A stretch of 64,000 nucleotides of DNA, from contig NZ_CP015136.1 in NCBI RefSeq assembly GCF_001618865.1, positions 6,235,001-6,299,000 on the forward strand, in the 5' to 3' direction. Below, piece by piece: positions 7,931-19,493 of the stretch. Made by a program: the position numbers and the translations under genes. Positions within the stretch are counted from its first letter, which is position 1, and each line of letters begins with the position of its first letter. This DNA is from Luteitalea pratensis (GTDB taxonomy: Bacteria; Acidobacteriota; Vicinamibacteria; Vicinamibacterales; Vicinamibacteraceae). A model generated the notes under the pieces. That model was not told the origin of the DNA and did not search any database. It saw only the letters and a list, made by a program, of their open reading frames with translations.

Positions 7931-9754
7931 ATGCCCCTGCAGATCAGTGAACATTTCAAGAGGCTGCTGCCGATCGCCCTCGTGCCCCTGTGGTGTGTGG
8001 CAGCCGGACTGACAGCGTTCTCCGCCCTGTACGGCGAGTCGCTGCCGTTGCCTGGCATCCAGGTGTCCCTGCGGAATGCGAGCCGGCCGTTCCTGCTGCT
8101 TGCGGTGCTGACGTTGCTGCTCGTGCACCTGCGTCCGGCGCGTGCGCTTCGCATCAGGGACGGCGTCCGGCGCGTGTCGGCCACGGTGCCGGCATGGTGC
8201 GTAGCCATAGCGCTGGCAGTTCTTGTCGGCGCGGTCGGATGCCGTTTCGGCTCCGACGTGGCGGCCGGGGCCGACAGCTACGGCTACATCACTCAGGCAG
8301 AGATGCTGTCAACTGGTCACCTGCAGCGACCAGAATCAGCGCTTGCTGCCGGAGCCACGTGGCCGAACAGCCGGCCGAGCCTCGCCCCTCTCGGCTGGCT
8401 GCCCGTCGAAGCCGGTTCGTTGGCTCCGGTGTATCCCCCTGGCTACCCGTTGCTCATGGCAGGCCCGCGCCTGATCCATCCGCGGTGGATGTTCGCCGTC
8501 GTGCCCCTCGCTGGCGCAGCGACACTCGTGGCTCTCATCGTCCTGGCCCGCGCAATCGGGCGCGCCGACGTTGGCGTCGCGGCGGCAGCACTGCTCGCCT
8601 CGAGTCCGGCTTTCCTGATGTCGCTCGTGGTGCCGATGTCCGACCTGCCGGCGACCGCCGCGTGGGCCGTGGCCGCCACGCTCGCCCTTGGCCGCAGCCC
8701 GCGCGCCGATCAACGCGGAACGCCGAACGCCGACCGCAGCGGAATCGGCCATGCGTGGTCCGCGATCGGCGCTGGTGCGGTGGGCGGCCTGGCACTCCTG
8801 ATCCGCCCCAACCTGCTGCCGTTGTCGATCGGGGTCCTCGTGCTGGCGACGATGCAAGACTCGGACAGGCGACAACGATATGCCCGCCTGCTGATCGTGG
8901 GCTCCGGTTTCGCCGCGGGTGCACTTCTGGTGGCGGCATTTCAGTCGGCGTACTACGGCTCGCCGACGGCAAACGGCTACGGCCGCTTGACCGATCTGTT
9001 CGCCTTTCGCCACTGGCGGACAAACGTGCTGCAGTTCGCGCATTGGCTGTTCGAGACTCACCCCACGGCCGTCCTCGTGGCGTCTGTCGTTGGCGCCATG
9101 TCGACCCTTCGTCGAAGTGCCGCGCCAGCCTCACGCCTGTTGTGGCTGCCAGCACTCACGCTCGCCTGCTACGTGCTGTACCTGCCCTTCGACAACTGGA
9201 CCTACCTGCGTTTCCTGTTGCCCGCATTCCCGTTGATGATGCTCTGGGCGGCCATCGGCATACGCCACGTCGTCGGCTACCTTCGCGAGCCCATGCCGTC
9301 ATATGCGTTTGCGCTGACGGTGGCCTGGTGTGCGCTGGCCGGCGTTCACGAGGCCAGGGTGCGCCATGTGTTTGCCAACGCCGCGAGCCTCGAACGGTTC
9401 CGGTCCGTGTCGATCGAGGTGGCGAAGGTCATCCCGCCGCGGAGTATCGTCATCACCCGTGAGTTCAGCGGCAGCTTGCAGTACTACGGGCATGTCGACA
9501 CGGTCCGATGGGATTGGCTGGATGCGGCCGGGCTCGAGCAGGCCGTCAGGACGCTGCAGTCGCAGGAGCGACAGGTATTTGCGTTGCTCGACCTTAGGAG
9601 TGAGGTTCCCGAATTCGAGAGGAACCGCCCTCCCGGTGGTACCTCCCTGCGCCTCGAACAGCTTCAGACATTCAGCGGCACCGTGGAGCGTGTCGCCCTG
9701 TACCGGGTCATGGGCGACGTACCTGGCGCGACCGGGCCCGTCAGTCGCCCTTGA
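7931..9754 (+). CDS. Polytopic membrane protein, GT-C (ArnT/PMT-like) glycosyltransferase fold
   Basis: A 607-residue protein with about 11-12 predicted membrane helices. After the second or third helix, GADSYGYITQAEML and YPPGYPLLMAGPRLI resemble the acidic catalytic loop and the PPLYP-like segment of GT-C enzymes, which transfer sugars from polyprenyl phosphates on the periplasmic side. The C-terminal 130 residues are soluble. The start at 7931 is chosen because residues 1-30 form the first helix; the frame is open upstream only as a shadow of the phosphatase gene. A heptamer repeat encodes RGTPNADRSG inside a loop. The 3' end overlaps the convergent ADOP gene by 14 bp. Acceptor unknown. 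Confidence 0.7.
   Translation: MPLQISEHFKRLLPIALVPLWCVAAGLTAFSALYGESLPLPGIQVSLRNASRPFLLLAVLTLLLVHLRPARALRIRDGVRRVSATVPAWCVAIALAVLVGAVGCRFGSDVAAGADSYGYITQAEMLSTGHLQRPESALAAGATWPNSRPSLAPLGWLPVEAGSLAPVYPPGYPLLMAGPRLIHPRWMFAVVPLAGAATLVALIVLARAIGRADVGVAAAALLASSPAFLMSLVVPMSDLPATAAWAVAATLALGRSPRADQRGTPNADRSGIGHAWSAIGAGAVGGLALLIRPNLLPLSIGVLVLATMQDSDRRQRYARLLIVGSGFAAGALLVAAFQSAYYGSPTANGYGRLTDLFAFRHWRTNVLQFAHWLFETHPTAVLVASVVGAMSTLRRSAAPASRLLWLPALTLACYVLYLPFDNWTYLRFLLPAFPLMMLWAAIGIRHVVGYLREPMPSYAFALTVAWCALAGVHEARVRHVFANAASLERFRSVSIEVAKVIPPRSIVITREFSGSLQYYGHVDTVRWDWLDAAGLEQAVRTLQSQERQVFALLDLRSEVPEFERNRPPGGTSLRLEQLQTFSGTVERVALYRVMGDVPGATGPVSRP
8716..8736. repeat. Heptanucleotide tandem repeat (CGAACGC-type) inside a coding region
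   Basis: About three imperfect copies of the 7-bp unit CGAACGC, read as RGTPNADRS in a loop of the glycosyltransferase-like protein. The same unit occurs at 23717-23755 and 42660-42686. Confidence 0.6.
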
Positions 9755-12422
9755 GCACTTCGATCGGGTCCACGGCCGATCCACGCTGCGCCGATACGTA
9801 ACTGGCCAATGACGCGGCAACCACCAGCCCCAGCGCGACCGCCAGGTGTGTCGGCAGGTCCAATGGCGTGATGCCGAACAACTGCGACGCGATGAGGCGC
9901 GTCAGGCCCGCAGCCGCGCCGAGGCCGATCACGACACCGACGCCGACGAGGACCAGGGCGTGGCGGACGAACATCTGCGACACCTCGCCGCGCCGTGCGC
10001 CGAGGGCGAGGCGGATGCCGATCTCACGGCGACGCCGCGACACGCTGTAGCTGACGACGCCGTAGACCCCAATCAGCCCGAGGATCAGAGCCAGCGCACC
10101 AGTGATGCCGAGGAGCAGCAGCGTCATCGACGCGCGTCCCATCGACTGCCGATACATCGCGCCCAGCGTCCGGGGCTGGGCGATGGAGAGATCGCCGTGG
10201 ACCGAGGCGATGGCGCGACGGAGATCGACCAGGAAGTCGGCGTGCCCCGCGCGGACGCTGCGGACGACGAACGCCGCCGTCGGCACCGATCGCGGTGGGT
10301 TCACGATCAGCGCCGGTGCCGGCTGATCGAGCCCGTCGTGATGCACGTCCTCGACGACGCCGATGATTTCCGACCCGGGATTGGCTGGGAACGCGCTGAT
10401 CCGCCGCCCCAGCGCGGCAGCCGGCGATCCCCACTCCTTGCGGGCCAGCCCTTCGGAGACCAGCATCACCTGCCGTTGCGTGACGACGTCGTCCCAGGTC
10501 AGGCCACGGCCGGCCACGATGCGGGTCTGCATGGTCTCGAACAGGCCCGGCGAGGCATTCTGAATTTCCCAGGTGCGAGACAGTCCATCGGCAGCCGGCA
10601 CGCCGTCGACGTACGGGATGAGCGACACCTGGCGCCCGTCGCCGTCCAGTGGCAGGCCGTCGTTGCCCGACGCGAAGCCGGCCGACGTGACGCCGCCGAT
10701 CGCGGCGAGCCGATCGAGTAGCGCCCGCTGCGTGTTGAGCAACCGTTCGCGGTTGGCGGCATTCTCGTCGCCACCAAGCGGCCCGGTCCGAGGAATCGTG
10801 AGCAGGAATGTCTGCACCGCATCCGGATTGCGGAAGCCAGGGACGACGCGATGCAGCTCCAGGAAGGTCCGGATCATCAACCCAGAGCCGACCAGCAGCA
10901 CGAGCGCCGTCGCCACCTGCGCCACCACGAGTATCTGCCGTGTGCACAGACCGCCTGGACCGTCGCTCACCGAGCGCGTGCCGCGCAGCGCCTCGGAGTG
11001 CGGTGTACCCGTAGCGGACAGTTGCGCCAGCGGCACACCGGCAGCGATCAGGGTCGCGCCGACAGCCGTTCCCGCGGCGACGAGCAGCACCACGGGATCG
11101 ATGCGCACGGTCATGATCTGCGGCAGGTCGTCGACGCCGAGCGAGAGCAGGTACGGCAGGCCGGCGTACGCGAGGGCAACGCCGCCGAGGCCACCGATCA
11201 GCCCCACGACCGCGGCTTCGGCCAGCACGACGCGGGCGATGGCGGCACGGCCGGCGCCGAGCGCTGACCGGACGGCCAGCTCGGACCGGCGCGACTGCGT
11301 GCGCACGAGCATCAGGTTGGCGACGTTGGCGCACGCCATGAGCAGGAGCAGCGACATCGTGCCCATCAGGATCCACAGCGTCTGTCCGAGGTCGCCGACG
11401 ACCTTGTCCTTGAGCGTGCGCAGCGCCGGCCTGATTCTCGGCAGCGGCCCCTGGAAGCCGGGATTGAACTCCCGGATGAGCAGCGGCAGCATGCGTGCAA
11501 CGTCGGCATTGGCGGCCTCTAACGTCACGCCCTTCTTCAGCCTCGCGATCGCACGGCCATCTCCCGAGGGGAACCGGGCATCGGCGCGGACGTGCTGCAG
11601 CGGATAGAAGACGTCCGCGTCGTAGTCGAAGAACCGGAACGACGAGGGCAGCACGCCGATGATCTCGCGCGCCACGCCCTCGACCATCAGGGTTTGCCCC
11701 ACAGCCGGCGTCGCGCCGAAGCGACGCTGCCAGTATCCGTGCGAGATCACCACCGTCGGTGCCGCTCCGGTGCGATCGTCCGCGGCAGTGAAGGTGCGCC
11801 CGGCCACCGGCGTCGCGCCCAGGATCTGCAACACCTCGTGTGTCATCTCGAGGCTCGTGACCGACTCGGGCTCGCCGTCGCCGCTGACCGTCACCGGGGA
11901 GCTGTCCCAGTCCCAGTGGCCAATGGCGTCGAATGTCCGGTTGTGATCGCGATAACCGAAGTAGGCGGCCGGCGACGCAAGGAGCTGGCCGCCGTTGGCG
12001 CCCTGGTGGACGATCTCGACGAGACGATCCTGGTCGGGATACGGCAGCGGCCGAATCAGGATGCCGTAAACGACGCTGAACATCGCGGTGGTGGCGCCGA
12101 TGCCGAGCGCGAGCGTGATGACCGCGACGGCCAGGAAGGTCGGGGCTCGCTGGAGGGCCCGCCACCCGAAACGTACATCGCGCGCGAGATCCTCGAGACC
12201 CGTCGCGCGGAACTCGTCGCGCGTTCGCTCGCGCACCTGCTCCACGCCGCCGAAGCGCAGGAGTGCCTGACGTCGTGCCTCGTCGGGCGGCATCCCGGCA
12301 CGACGGTTCTTGTCGGCCTGGCTCTCGACGTGAAAACGAATCTCGTCCTGGAGTCCGTCCTCGAGTTCCTGCCGCTGCAGCGTCGAGCGAAGTCGTCGCC
12401 AGCCTTCACGCAGTAGGCCCAT
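9741..12422 (-). CDS. ADOP-type ABC transporter permease (MacB/FtsX family)
   Basis: An 893-residue complete ADOP permease: N-terminal cytoplasmic domain (QELEDGLQDEIRFHVESQAD, PPDEARRQALLRFGGVEQ), TM1 near 100, periplasmic MacB-PCD domain (110-330), FtsX domain with MACANVANLMLVR and RRSELAVRSALGAGR (370-520), a second TM/MacB-PCD unit and the C-terminal FtsX domain, where SRRRREIGIRLALGARR and DPIEVLKGD close the protein. It lies 8 bp downstream of its PadR gene, forming a second PadR-ADOP module. It is diverged from the 3174-5792 copy, so this is an older paralogue. No cognate ATPase is in the window. Confidence 0.9.
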   Translation of the reverse strand: MGLLREGWRRLRSTLQRQELEDGLQDEIRFHVESQADKNRRAGMPPDEARRQALLRFGGVEQVRERTRDEFRATGLEDLARDVRFGWRALQRAPTFLAVAVITLALGIGATTAMFSVVYGILIRPLPYPDQDRLVEIVHQGANGGQLLASPAAYFGYRDHNRTFDAIGHWDWDSSPVTVSGDGEPESVTSLEMTHEVLQILGATPVAGRTFTAADDRTGAAPTVVISHGYWQRRFGATPAVGQTLMVEGVAREIIGVLPSSFRFFDYDADVFYPLQHVRADARFPSGDGRAIARLKKGVTLEAANADVARMLPLLIREFNPGFQGPLPRIRPALRTLKDKVVGDLGQTLWILMGTMSLLLLMACANVANLMLVRTQSRRSELAVRSALGAGRAAIARVVLAEAAVVGLIGGLGGVALAYAGLPYLLSLGVDDLPQIMTVRIDPVVLLVAAGTAVGATLIAAGVPLAQLSATGTPHSEALRGTRSVSDGPGGLCTRQILVVAQVATALVLLVGSGLMIRTFLELHRVVPGFRNPDAVQTFLLTIPRTGPLGGDENAANRERLLNTQRALLDRLAAIGGVTSAGFASGNDGLPLDGDGRQVSLIPYVDGVPAADGLSRTWEIQNASPGLFETMQTRIVAGRGLTWDDVVTQRQVMLVSEGLARKEWGSPAAALGRRISAFPANPGSEIIGVVEDVHHDGLDQPAPALIVNPPRSVPTAAFVVRSVRAGHADFLVDLRRAIASVHGDLSIAQPRTLGAMYRQSMGRASMTLLLLGITGALALILGLIGVYGVVSYSVSRRRREIGIRLALGARRGEVSQMFVRHALVLVGVGVVIGLGAAAGLTRLIASQLFGITPLDLPTHLAVALGLVVAASLASYVSAQRGSAVDPIEVLKGD

Positions 12423-12430
12423 CGTTTACC

Positions 12431-12772
12431 TCAGCTCGCGTTGGTCGCCCGCAGGACGAGCGTGATCGCGCGCGACATCCGTTCCCACTGTGCCAGCGAG
12501 TCCTGCAGGTACCGGCGTCCACTCGCTGTCAGCGCGTAGTAGCGCGCCCGGCGGTTGTTGTCGGTCACGCGCCAGTCCGAACGGACGAAGCCTTGCCGCT
12601 CGAGGCGGTAGAGCGCGGGATAGAGCGTGCCCTGACCGAGCTGCAGCACCTGCTCGGACCACTGCTCGATGCGTTCGGTGATGCCCCAGCCGTGCATCGG
12701 CTCGAGTTGAAGGGCTCTCAGGACCAGCATGTCCAGCGTGCCCTGCATGACGTCGCTTCGCTCTTTGGCCAC
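12431..12772 (-). CDS. PadR-family transcriptional regulator
   Basis: A 113-residue winged-helix protein. VAKERSDVMQGTLDMLVLRA starts the PadR core, followed by PMHGWGITERIEQWSEQVL, QGTLYPALYRLERQGFV and NNRRARYYALTASGRRYL. The GTG at 12772 has AAAGGAGA six to thirteen bases upstream; a longer frame to 13027 runs into REP elements and is not conserved. It sits directly upstream of the ADOP gene, the arrangement in which PadR usually represses the permease and itself. No strong palindrome is visible upstream, unlike the first PadR gene. Confidence 0.9.
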   Translation of the reverse strand: MAKERSDVMQGTLDMLVLRALQLEPMHGWGITERIEQWSEQVLQLGQGTLYPALYRLERQGFVRSDWRVTDNNRRARYYALTASGRRYLQDSLAQWERMSRAITLVLRATNAS

Positions 12773-12850
12773 GGTCTCCTTTCGATAGACGTAAGAAGTC
12801 TCGCAGGTGTTCCTTTCGACTGTCAAGGGGAAGCGACTGCGCACGAAGAT

Positions 12851-12927
12851 GGGCCGGGCTCGGAGAGCCGGCCCTACCGGCTCGCGGAAGCGCGGGTTTG
12901 GTAGGGCCCGTTCTCCGAACGCGGCCC
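12851..12927. repeat. REP-like element pair, family A (hairpin-CTAC ... GTAG-hairpin)
   Basis: The minus-oriented unit at 12851-12878 reads GGTAGGGCCGGCTCTCCGAG on its own strand and is identical over 27 bp to 24292-24318. A plus-oriented relative (GGTAGGGCCCGTTCTCCGAA) lies at 12900-12927. Each has GTAG beside an imperfect GC hairpin, and together they form a facing pair in the katG-PadR gap. Confidence 0.75.
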
Positions 12928-12984
12928 GTAGATTCTGGCAGGAGGACGCAGACCGGCCGCGTGGGCCGACCTGCGTCGGGGCAA

Positions 12985-15731
<2,747 letters not shown>

Positions 15732-15741
15732 ACGTCAGCAT

Positions 15742-15759
15742 TACTCAATTCTTTGAGTA
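15742..15759. promoter_or_regulatory. Inverted repeat upstream of fur-katG, probable Fur-family operator
   Basis: TACTCAA, four bases, TTGAGTA: a perfect 7-4-7 inverted repeat ending 11 bp before the GTG of the Fur-family gene. It is AT-rich against a GC-rich background, as Fur/PerR boxes are, but differs from the TTATAATNATTATAA Per box. Inferred autoregulatory site. Confidence 0.55.
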
Positions 15760-15826
15760 CTTCAATGGCGACCGCGCGCTTTCGGCGACGCCATCTCGTT
15801 CTCGGTCGTGCGCGCCCGCGACGCGC

Positions 15827-15856
15827 TTGACCCTCGTTCGAGTTCGTGATTAGAAT
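15827..15856 (+). promoter_or_regulatory. Candidate sigma-70 promoter of the bd-like/cytochrome c operon
   Basis: TTGACC at 15827-15832 and TAGAAT at 15851-15856 with an 18-bp spacer, upstream of the plus-strand respiratory operon. Transcription would start near 15863, leaving a leader of about 240 nt. Based on consensus match and position only. Confidence 0.4.
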
Positions 15857-16101
15857 CGCCGCCTCAATCAGACGGATTTCGGTCGGGCCCCCTGCGACAG
15901 GTGCTTTTTGCGGGCGCGCGGATGCGATATCACCGATCCCATCGCGAACTCGCGCTCTGGCCCGGTGTCCTTCCAAGCGCCCCCGGGAGTCCTCGCCGTT
16001 AGCGCACGTCCCCTCTTCGCCGGTTGAGCAAGCCTCCCGATCGTGCCCGACATCGCGGGCCAGGGGTGCGCCCGCAGCCATCGATTGAGGGAGTCGTATT
16101 G
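15857..16101 (+). other. Long untranslated stretch before the CydA-like gene
   Basis: With the fur-side upstream bases this is a 370-bp gene-free gap. I see the palindrome at 15742, the candidate promoter at 15827 and a Shine-Dalgarno (GAGGGAG, 16087-16093) before the ATG at 16102. I recognise no known riboswitch or sRNA in the leader. Confidence 0.4.
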
Positions 16102-18015
16102 ATGAACCTCAGACTGAAGGTCCTGCTCGGTCCCGTCGCCGTCATCGCGATGTTCGTGGCAGTCGTGACGATGGCCTCGGTCTTGGCGAGCCGCGCCTCC
16201 CAGGAACCATCCAGTACGCCCGCCGCTGCCGCAGCCCAGACGCCTCCCGCAACAGCCGAACCTGCCCCCGCGGCAGGCGAGGCTGCGCCCAAGGCAGAGG
16301 CGCCGAGTGCGGCCCAATCCAAGCCCTACGAGGAAGTGCCGTACCGGGCCGTCCCCAGGGTCGGCAGCCGTGTCGCCATCTGGATGGTCGCGCAGCTGCA
16401 CCTGTTGTTTGCGGCGTTCGTCCTGGCCATCCCGATCTTCGCGCTCATCGTCGAGGCGATCGGATACAAGACCGGCGACCGGCGATACGACCGGCTCGCA
16501 CACGAGTTCACGAAGCTCCTGTCAGTCTCCTTCTCGCTCACGGCGACGTTCGGTGCGGCGCTGACGTTCATGCTCATCATCCTGTACCCGAAGTTCACCA
16601 ACTACATGATGAGCGTGTTCTCCCCCACCTTCCTTCCGTACGTCCTGCTCTTCTTCTTCGAAGCCTTTTTCCTCTACACGTACTACTACGGCTGGGGAAA
16701 GTTCCACCCGCTCGTGCACCTCGGCCTCGGGCTTGGCCTGAACGTCGTGGGTACGGCGATCATGTTCATCGCCAACTCCTGGCTGACGTTCATGATGTCG
16801 CCGCGCGGGGTCAACAGTACCGGGGCGGTGATCAACGTCTGGGAGGCCGTCAACAACTTCACCTGGATGCCGATCAATGTCCACCGCATGATCGCGAACG
16901 TCGCGTTCGGCGGGTCGGTCGCTGCGGCGTACGCGGCCTTCAAGTTCCTGCAGGCGGAAACCGACGAGGAGCGCGCGCACTACGACTGGATGGGCTACAT
17001 CGGCAACTTCGTCGCGATCAGTGCCTTCCTGCCGCTGCCCTTCGCCGGCTACTGGCTGGCGAAGGAAATCTACGCCTACTCGCAGACGCTCGGATTGACG
17101 ATGATGGGCGGTGCCTTCTCGTGGCTCTTCATCATCCAGGCGGTGCTGATCGGCAACCTGTTCCTCGCCGCCAACTACTACCTGTGGCTCGGCATGGGGC
17201 GGGTCGAAGGCGCGCAGGGGTTCCAGAAGGTCATCAAGTACCTGCTGGCGGTGATCGTGCTCTGCTTCATGGTCTGGGCAACGCCGCGTTCGATCATCGC
17301 GACGGTCTCCGAGATCCGGGCGATGGGTGGGTCCTCACACCCGATCCTGGGCTTCCTCGGCGTCATGTCGGCCAAGAACACGGCCGTGAACATCCTGATC
17401 CTCACGACGTTCATGAGCTTCCTGCTCTATCGCCGGACCGGCAAGGTGGCAACGGTGGCGTGGGCGAAGAAGGGGCATGCGGCGCAGCTCACGATATTCG
17501 CGGCCGCTGCACTCTTTGTCATCTTCCTCGGCGTCTACGGCTACTTCGTCGAGGCGACGGTCCGAATCAAGCTCTCGGTGCCGCAGGTCCTCTCTGTCCT
17601 CTTCGCCATGGTGTCGATCACCGCCATCGACGTGTTCCTGTTCCGCCATGCGACGAGAACGGGCGAAGTGCGATGGGGGAAGATGCCGGTGATCTCGCAG
17701 TACGTGCTGATCTTCATCGCCGTCACGTTCACGTGGCTCATGGGGCTCATGGGCTACGTGCGCTCCGGACTTCGCCAGCACTGGCACGTGTACGGCGTCA
17801 TTCGTGATCGCTCACCGGACGCCTTCACGCCGACGCTCGGCTTCGCGACGCAGGTGGTGTCGGTGACCGTGCTCCTGTTCTTCGTCCTGATCGGCTTCGT
17901 GTTCTGGATCACGAGCCTTCACGACCGGCCCGATTTCGAGGAGCGAGGCCGCGTCCGGCACGGCTCCGACGATGTCACTCCGGCGGTGTCGAGTGGCTCG
18001 TCTGCACACACGTAA
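16102..18015 (+). CDS. Orphan CydA-like (cytochrome bd oxidase subunit I-like) membrane protein
   Basis: A 637-residue protein: an N-terminal helix (10-30), an Ala/Pro-rich linker (35-75), then about 12-13 helices. Residues 95-290 align by eye with CydA: VAQLHLLFAAFVLAIP places His 100 at the heme ligand of helix 1, LLFFFEAFFLYTYYYGWGK gives the conserved Glu 187, IANSWLTFMMSP matches the ANGWMQNP region, and NVHRMIANVAFGG gives His 261 at the second heme ligand. The quinone-binding GWxxxExGRQPW motif is absent and no CydB gene accompanies it. It leads a cytochrome c-rich operon, so it may accept or donate electrons through cytochrome c rather than quinol. Whether it reduces O2 is unknown. 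Confidence 0.75.
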   Translation: MNLRLKVLLGPVAVIAMFVAVVTMASVLASRASQEPSSTPAAAAAQTPPATAEPAPAAGEAAPKAEAPSAAQSKPYEEVPYRAVPRVGSRVAIWMVAQLHLLFAAFVLAIPIFALIVEAIGYKTGDRRYDRLAHEFTKLLSVSFSLTATFGAALTFMLIILYPKFTNYMMSVFSPTFLPYVLLFFFEAFFLYTYYYGWGKFHPLVHLGLGLGLNVVGTAIMFIANSWLTFMMSPRGVNSTGAVINVWEAVNNFTWMPINVHRMIANVAFGGSVAAAYAAFKFLQAETDEERAHYDWMGYIGNFVAISAFLPLPFAGYWLAKEIYAYSQTLGLTMMGGAFSWLFIIQAVLIGNLFLAANYYLWLGMGRVEGAQGFQKVIKYLLAVIVLCFMVWATPRSIIATVSEIRAMGGSSHPILGFLGVMSAKNTAVNILILTTFMSFLLYRRTGKVATVAWAKKGHAAQLTIFAAAALFVIFLGVYGYFVEATVRIKLSVPQVLSVLFAMVSITAIDVFLFRHATRTGEVRWGKMPVISQYVLIFIAVTFTWLMGLMGYVRSGLRQHWHVYGVIRDRSPDAFTPTLGFATQVVSVTVLLFFVLIGFVFWITSLHDRPDFEERGRVRHGSDDVTPAVSSGSSAHT

Positions 18016-18030
18016 GCGGATCACAACGTC

Positions 18031-18681
18031 ATGAGGATTCCGCACATCGTCCGCATCGGCGCGCTCGTCCTCGCCACGACGGGGTTCTATACCTATGTCG
18101 GCCAGATGGTGCCCCAGAAGGAGGTACAGCCTCCCGAGGACGCAGCCATCGGCGCCGAGATGACCACCGCCGACATGGTCAAGGTGGGCCGCCAGATCAT
18201 GAGCGGCAAGGGGCTGTGCCTCACCTGTCACACGGTCGGGAAAACCGGGGCGCTGCGGTTCCCTGATCTCCAAGGCGTCGCCGTCCGGGCGAAGACCCGC
18301 GTCCAGGGCCTGAGCGACGTCGAGTACTTCGCCCAGTCACTGTATGAACCCATGGCCTTCGTCGTGCCGGGGTTCCCGCCGGCGATGCCGCCCATGAACC
18401 AGCCTCCGTTCGGCCTCACGGACCAGGAGATTCTCTGTGTGATCGCCGCCCTCCAGACGTATGGCGGCACGCCGACGGTCACGCTGCAGACGACGCACCA
18501 TTATTCCGGCAAGGGCGCGGCCGCACCAGGTGGCACGGCCGCTCCGGATGCAGGCGCCGCGCCAGCCGGGGAGCCGGCACCGGCCGAACCGAAGAAGGGC
18601 GCCCAGCTGCGACCTGGCGGGAGCCCGAAACTGGTCGCGGTCCATCAGTCGGCGCGGCTCGAGGGAGCGGTGTCCCGATGA
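18031..18681 (+). CDS. Membrane-anchored monoheme cytochrome c
   Basis: A 216-residue protein with an N-terminal membrane anchor (residues 8-26) and one heme-binding motif, CLTCH (63-67), in GKGLCLTCHTVG; the distal Met is probably in the PPMNQPPFGLTDQEI region. The C-terminal 65 residues are Ala/Pro/Gly-rich and disordered. It starts 15 bp after the CydA-like gene and its last four bases overlap the next cytochrome gene, so it is co-translated with both. It probably faces the periplasm and passes electrons to or from the bd-like subunit. Confidence 0.85.
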   Translation: MRIPHIVRIGALVLATTGFYTYVGQMVPQKEVQPPEDAAIGAEMTTADMVKVGRQIMSGKGLCLTCHTVGKTGALRFPDLQGVAVRAKTRVQGLSDVEYFAQSLYEPMAFVVPGFPPAMPPMNQPPFGLTDQEILCVIAALQTYGGTPTVTLQTTHHYSGKGAAAPGGTAAPDAGAAPAGEPAPAEPKKGAQLRPGGSPKLVAVHQSARLEGAVSR

Positions 18682-19493
18682 AGATCCTCGTCGTCGTCGC
18701 CGTGCTCGTCGTGTTCGGGGTGCTTCGCCTCCGCCGGGCAAGCCTATTGGCGTGGGCGGGTGCGTGGTGGGTAGGGCTTTACGTCCTCCTGCGGTTCGGA
18801 TTCACGGCGCCGATTCCGTCCTCAGTCGTCACGATCTACATGGGCATCGTGACGCTCGCGATCCTCGCATACGTGACATCCAGCGAGGAGCGCCGGGGCG
18901 ACGTCTCCGGCCCGCTCGTCCGCTTCATGACGGAGCGGCGGTACACACCACTCCTCGGCGCGACGATCGTCGCCATCCCCGCACTCGCGGCGGCGAACGT
19001 CTACGTGCAGATGAACGTCCCGCTGCAGCCGCCGCTGTTCTCGCGCACGGTCCATCCCGCATCGCCTTCCGAGATCACGGTGCACGACGCCAAGATCAAT
19101 CTCGATACCGCAGAGAACACCTTCCTGCACCTGGAACGATCGAACGCGGCCGAGTACCGCCAGCACGTCGAGAACGGTCGCCGGGTCTACTACCGCAACT
19201 GCGTCTTCTGCCACGGCGACAACCTGTCGGGCAACGGCATGTTCGTGCACGGGCTCGATCCGATCCCGACCAACTTCACCGACGGATCGATTGCCGGGTT
19301 GCGCGACTCGTTCCTCCTCTGGCGAATCTCCAAGGGCGGGCCTGGGCTTCCCGAGGAAGGTGGGCCGTGGGACACGGCCATGCCCGCCTGGGAGAAGATC
19401 CTGAAGGAAGAGGAGATGTGGGAGGCGATCCTCTTTCTCTACGATTTCACCGGCCAGAAGCCACGCGCCAGGGAAGCGGGTGAGCACAAATGA
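18678..19493 (+). CDS. Cytochrome c with four-helix membrane domain
   Basis: A 271-residue protein. Four hydrophobic segments (about 2-18, 22-40, 48-67, 91-110) precede a periplasmic cytochrome c domain with one CVFCH motif (175-179) in NCVFCHGDNLSGNGMF; the axial Met is likely in DTAMPAWEKIL near residue 238. The fused membrane domain is unlike simple tethered cytochromes and may pack against the CydA-like protein in place of CydB, an inference from gene order only. Its start overlaps the preceding cytochrome stop (ATGA) and its stop overlaps the next start, so the three genes are tightly coupled. Confidence 0.82.
   Translation: MKILVVVAVLVVFGVLRLRRASLLAWAGAWWVGLYVLLRFGFTAPIPSSVVTIYMGIVTLAILAYVTSSEERRGDVSGPLVRFMTERRYTPLLGATIVAIPALAAANVYVQMNVPLQPPLFSRTVHPASPSEITVHDAKINLDTAENTFLHLERSNAAEYRQHVENGRRVYYRNCVFCHGDNLSGNGMFVHGLDPIPTNFTDGSIAGLRDSFLLWRISKGGPGLPEEGGPWDTAMPAWEKILKEEEMWEAILFLYDFTGQKPRAREAGEHK

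Noticed and set aside
12755-12800. A possible PadR operator upstream of the second PadR gene (AGAC-N7-GTCT)
   Set aside because: Only four-base arms in a GC-rich region, easily due to chance and unlike the strong palindrome before the first PadR gene.
15857-16101. A riboswitch (for example heme-, cobalamin- or metal-related) in the leader of the bd-like operon
   Set aside because: The leader is long enough, but I see none of the conserved boxes of known riboswitch classes. A covariance-model scan would decide.
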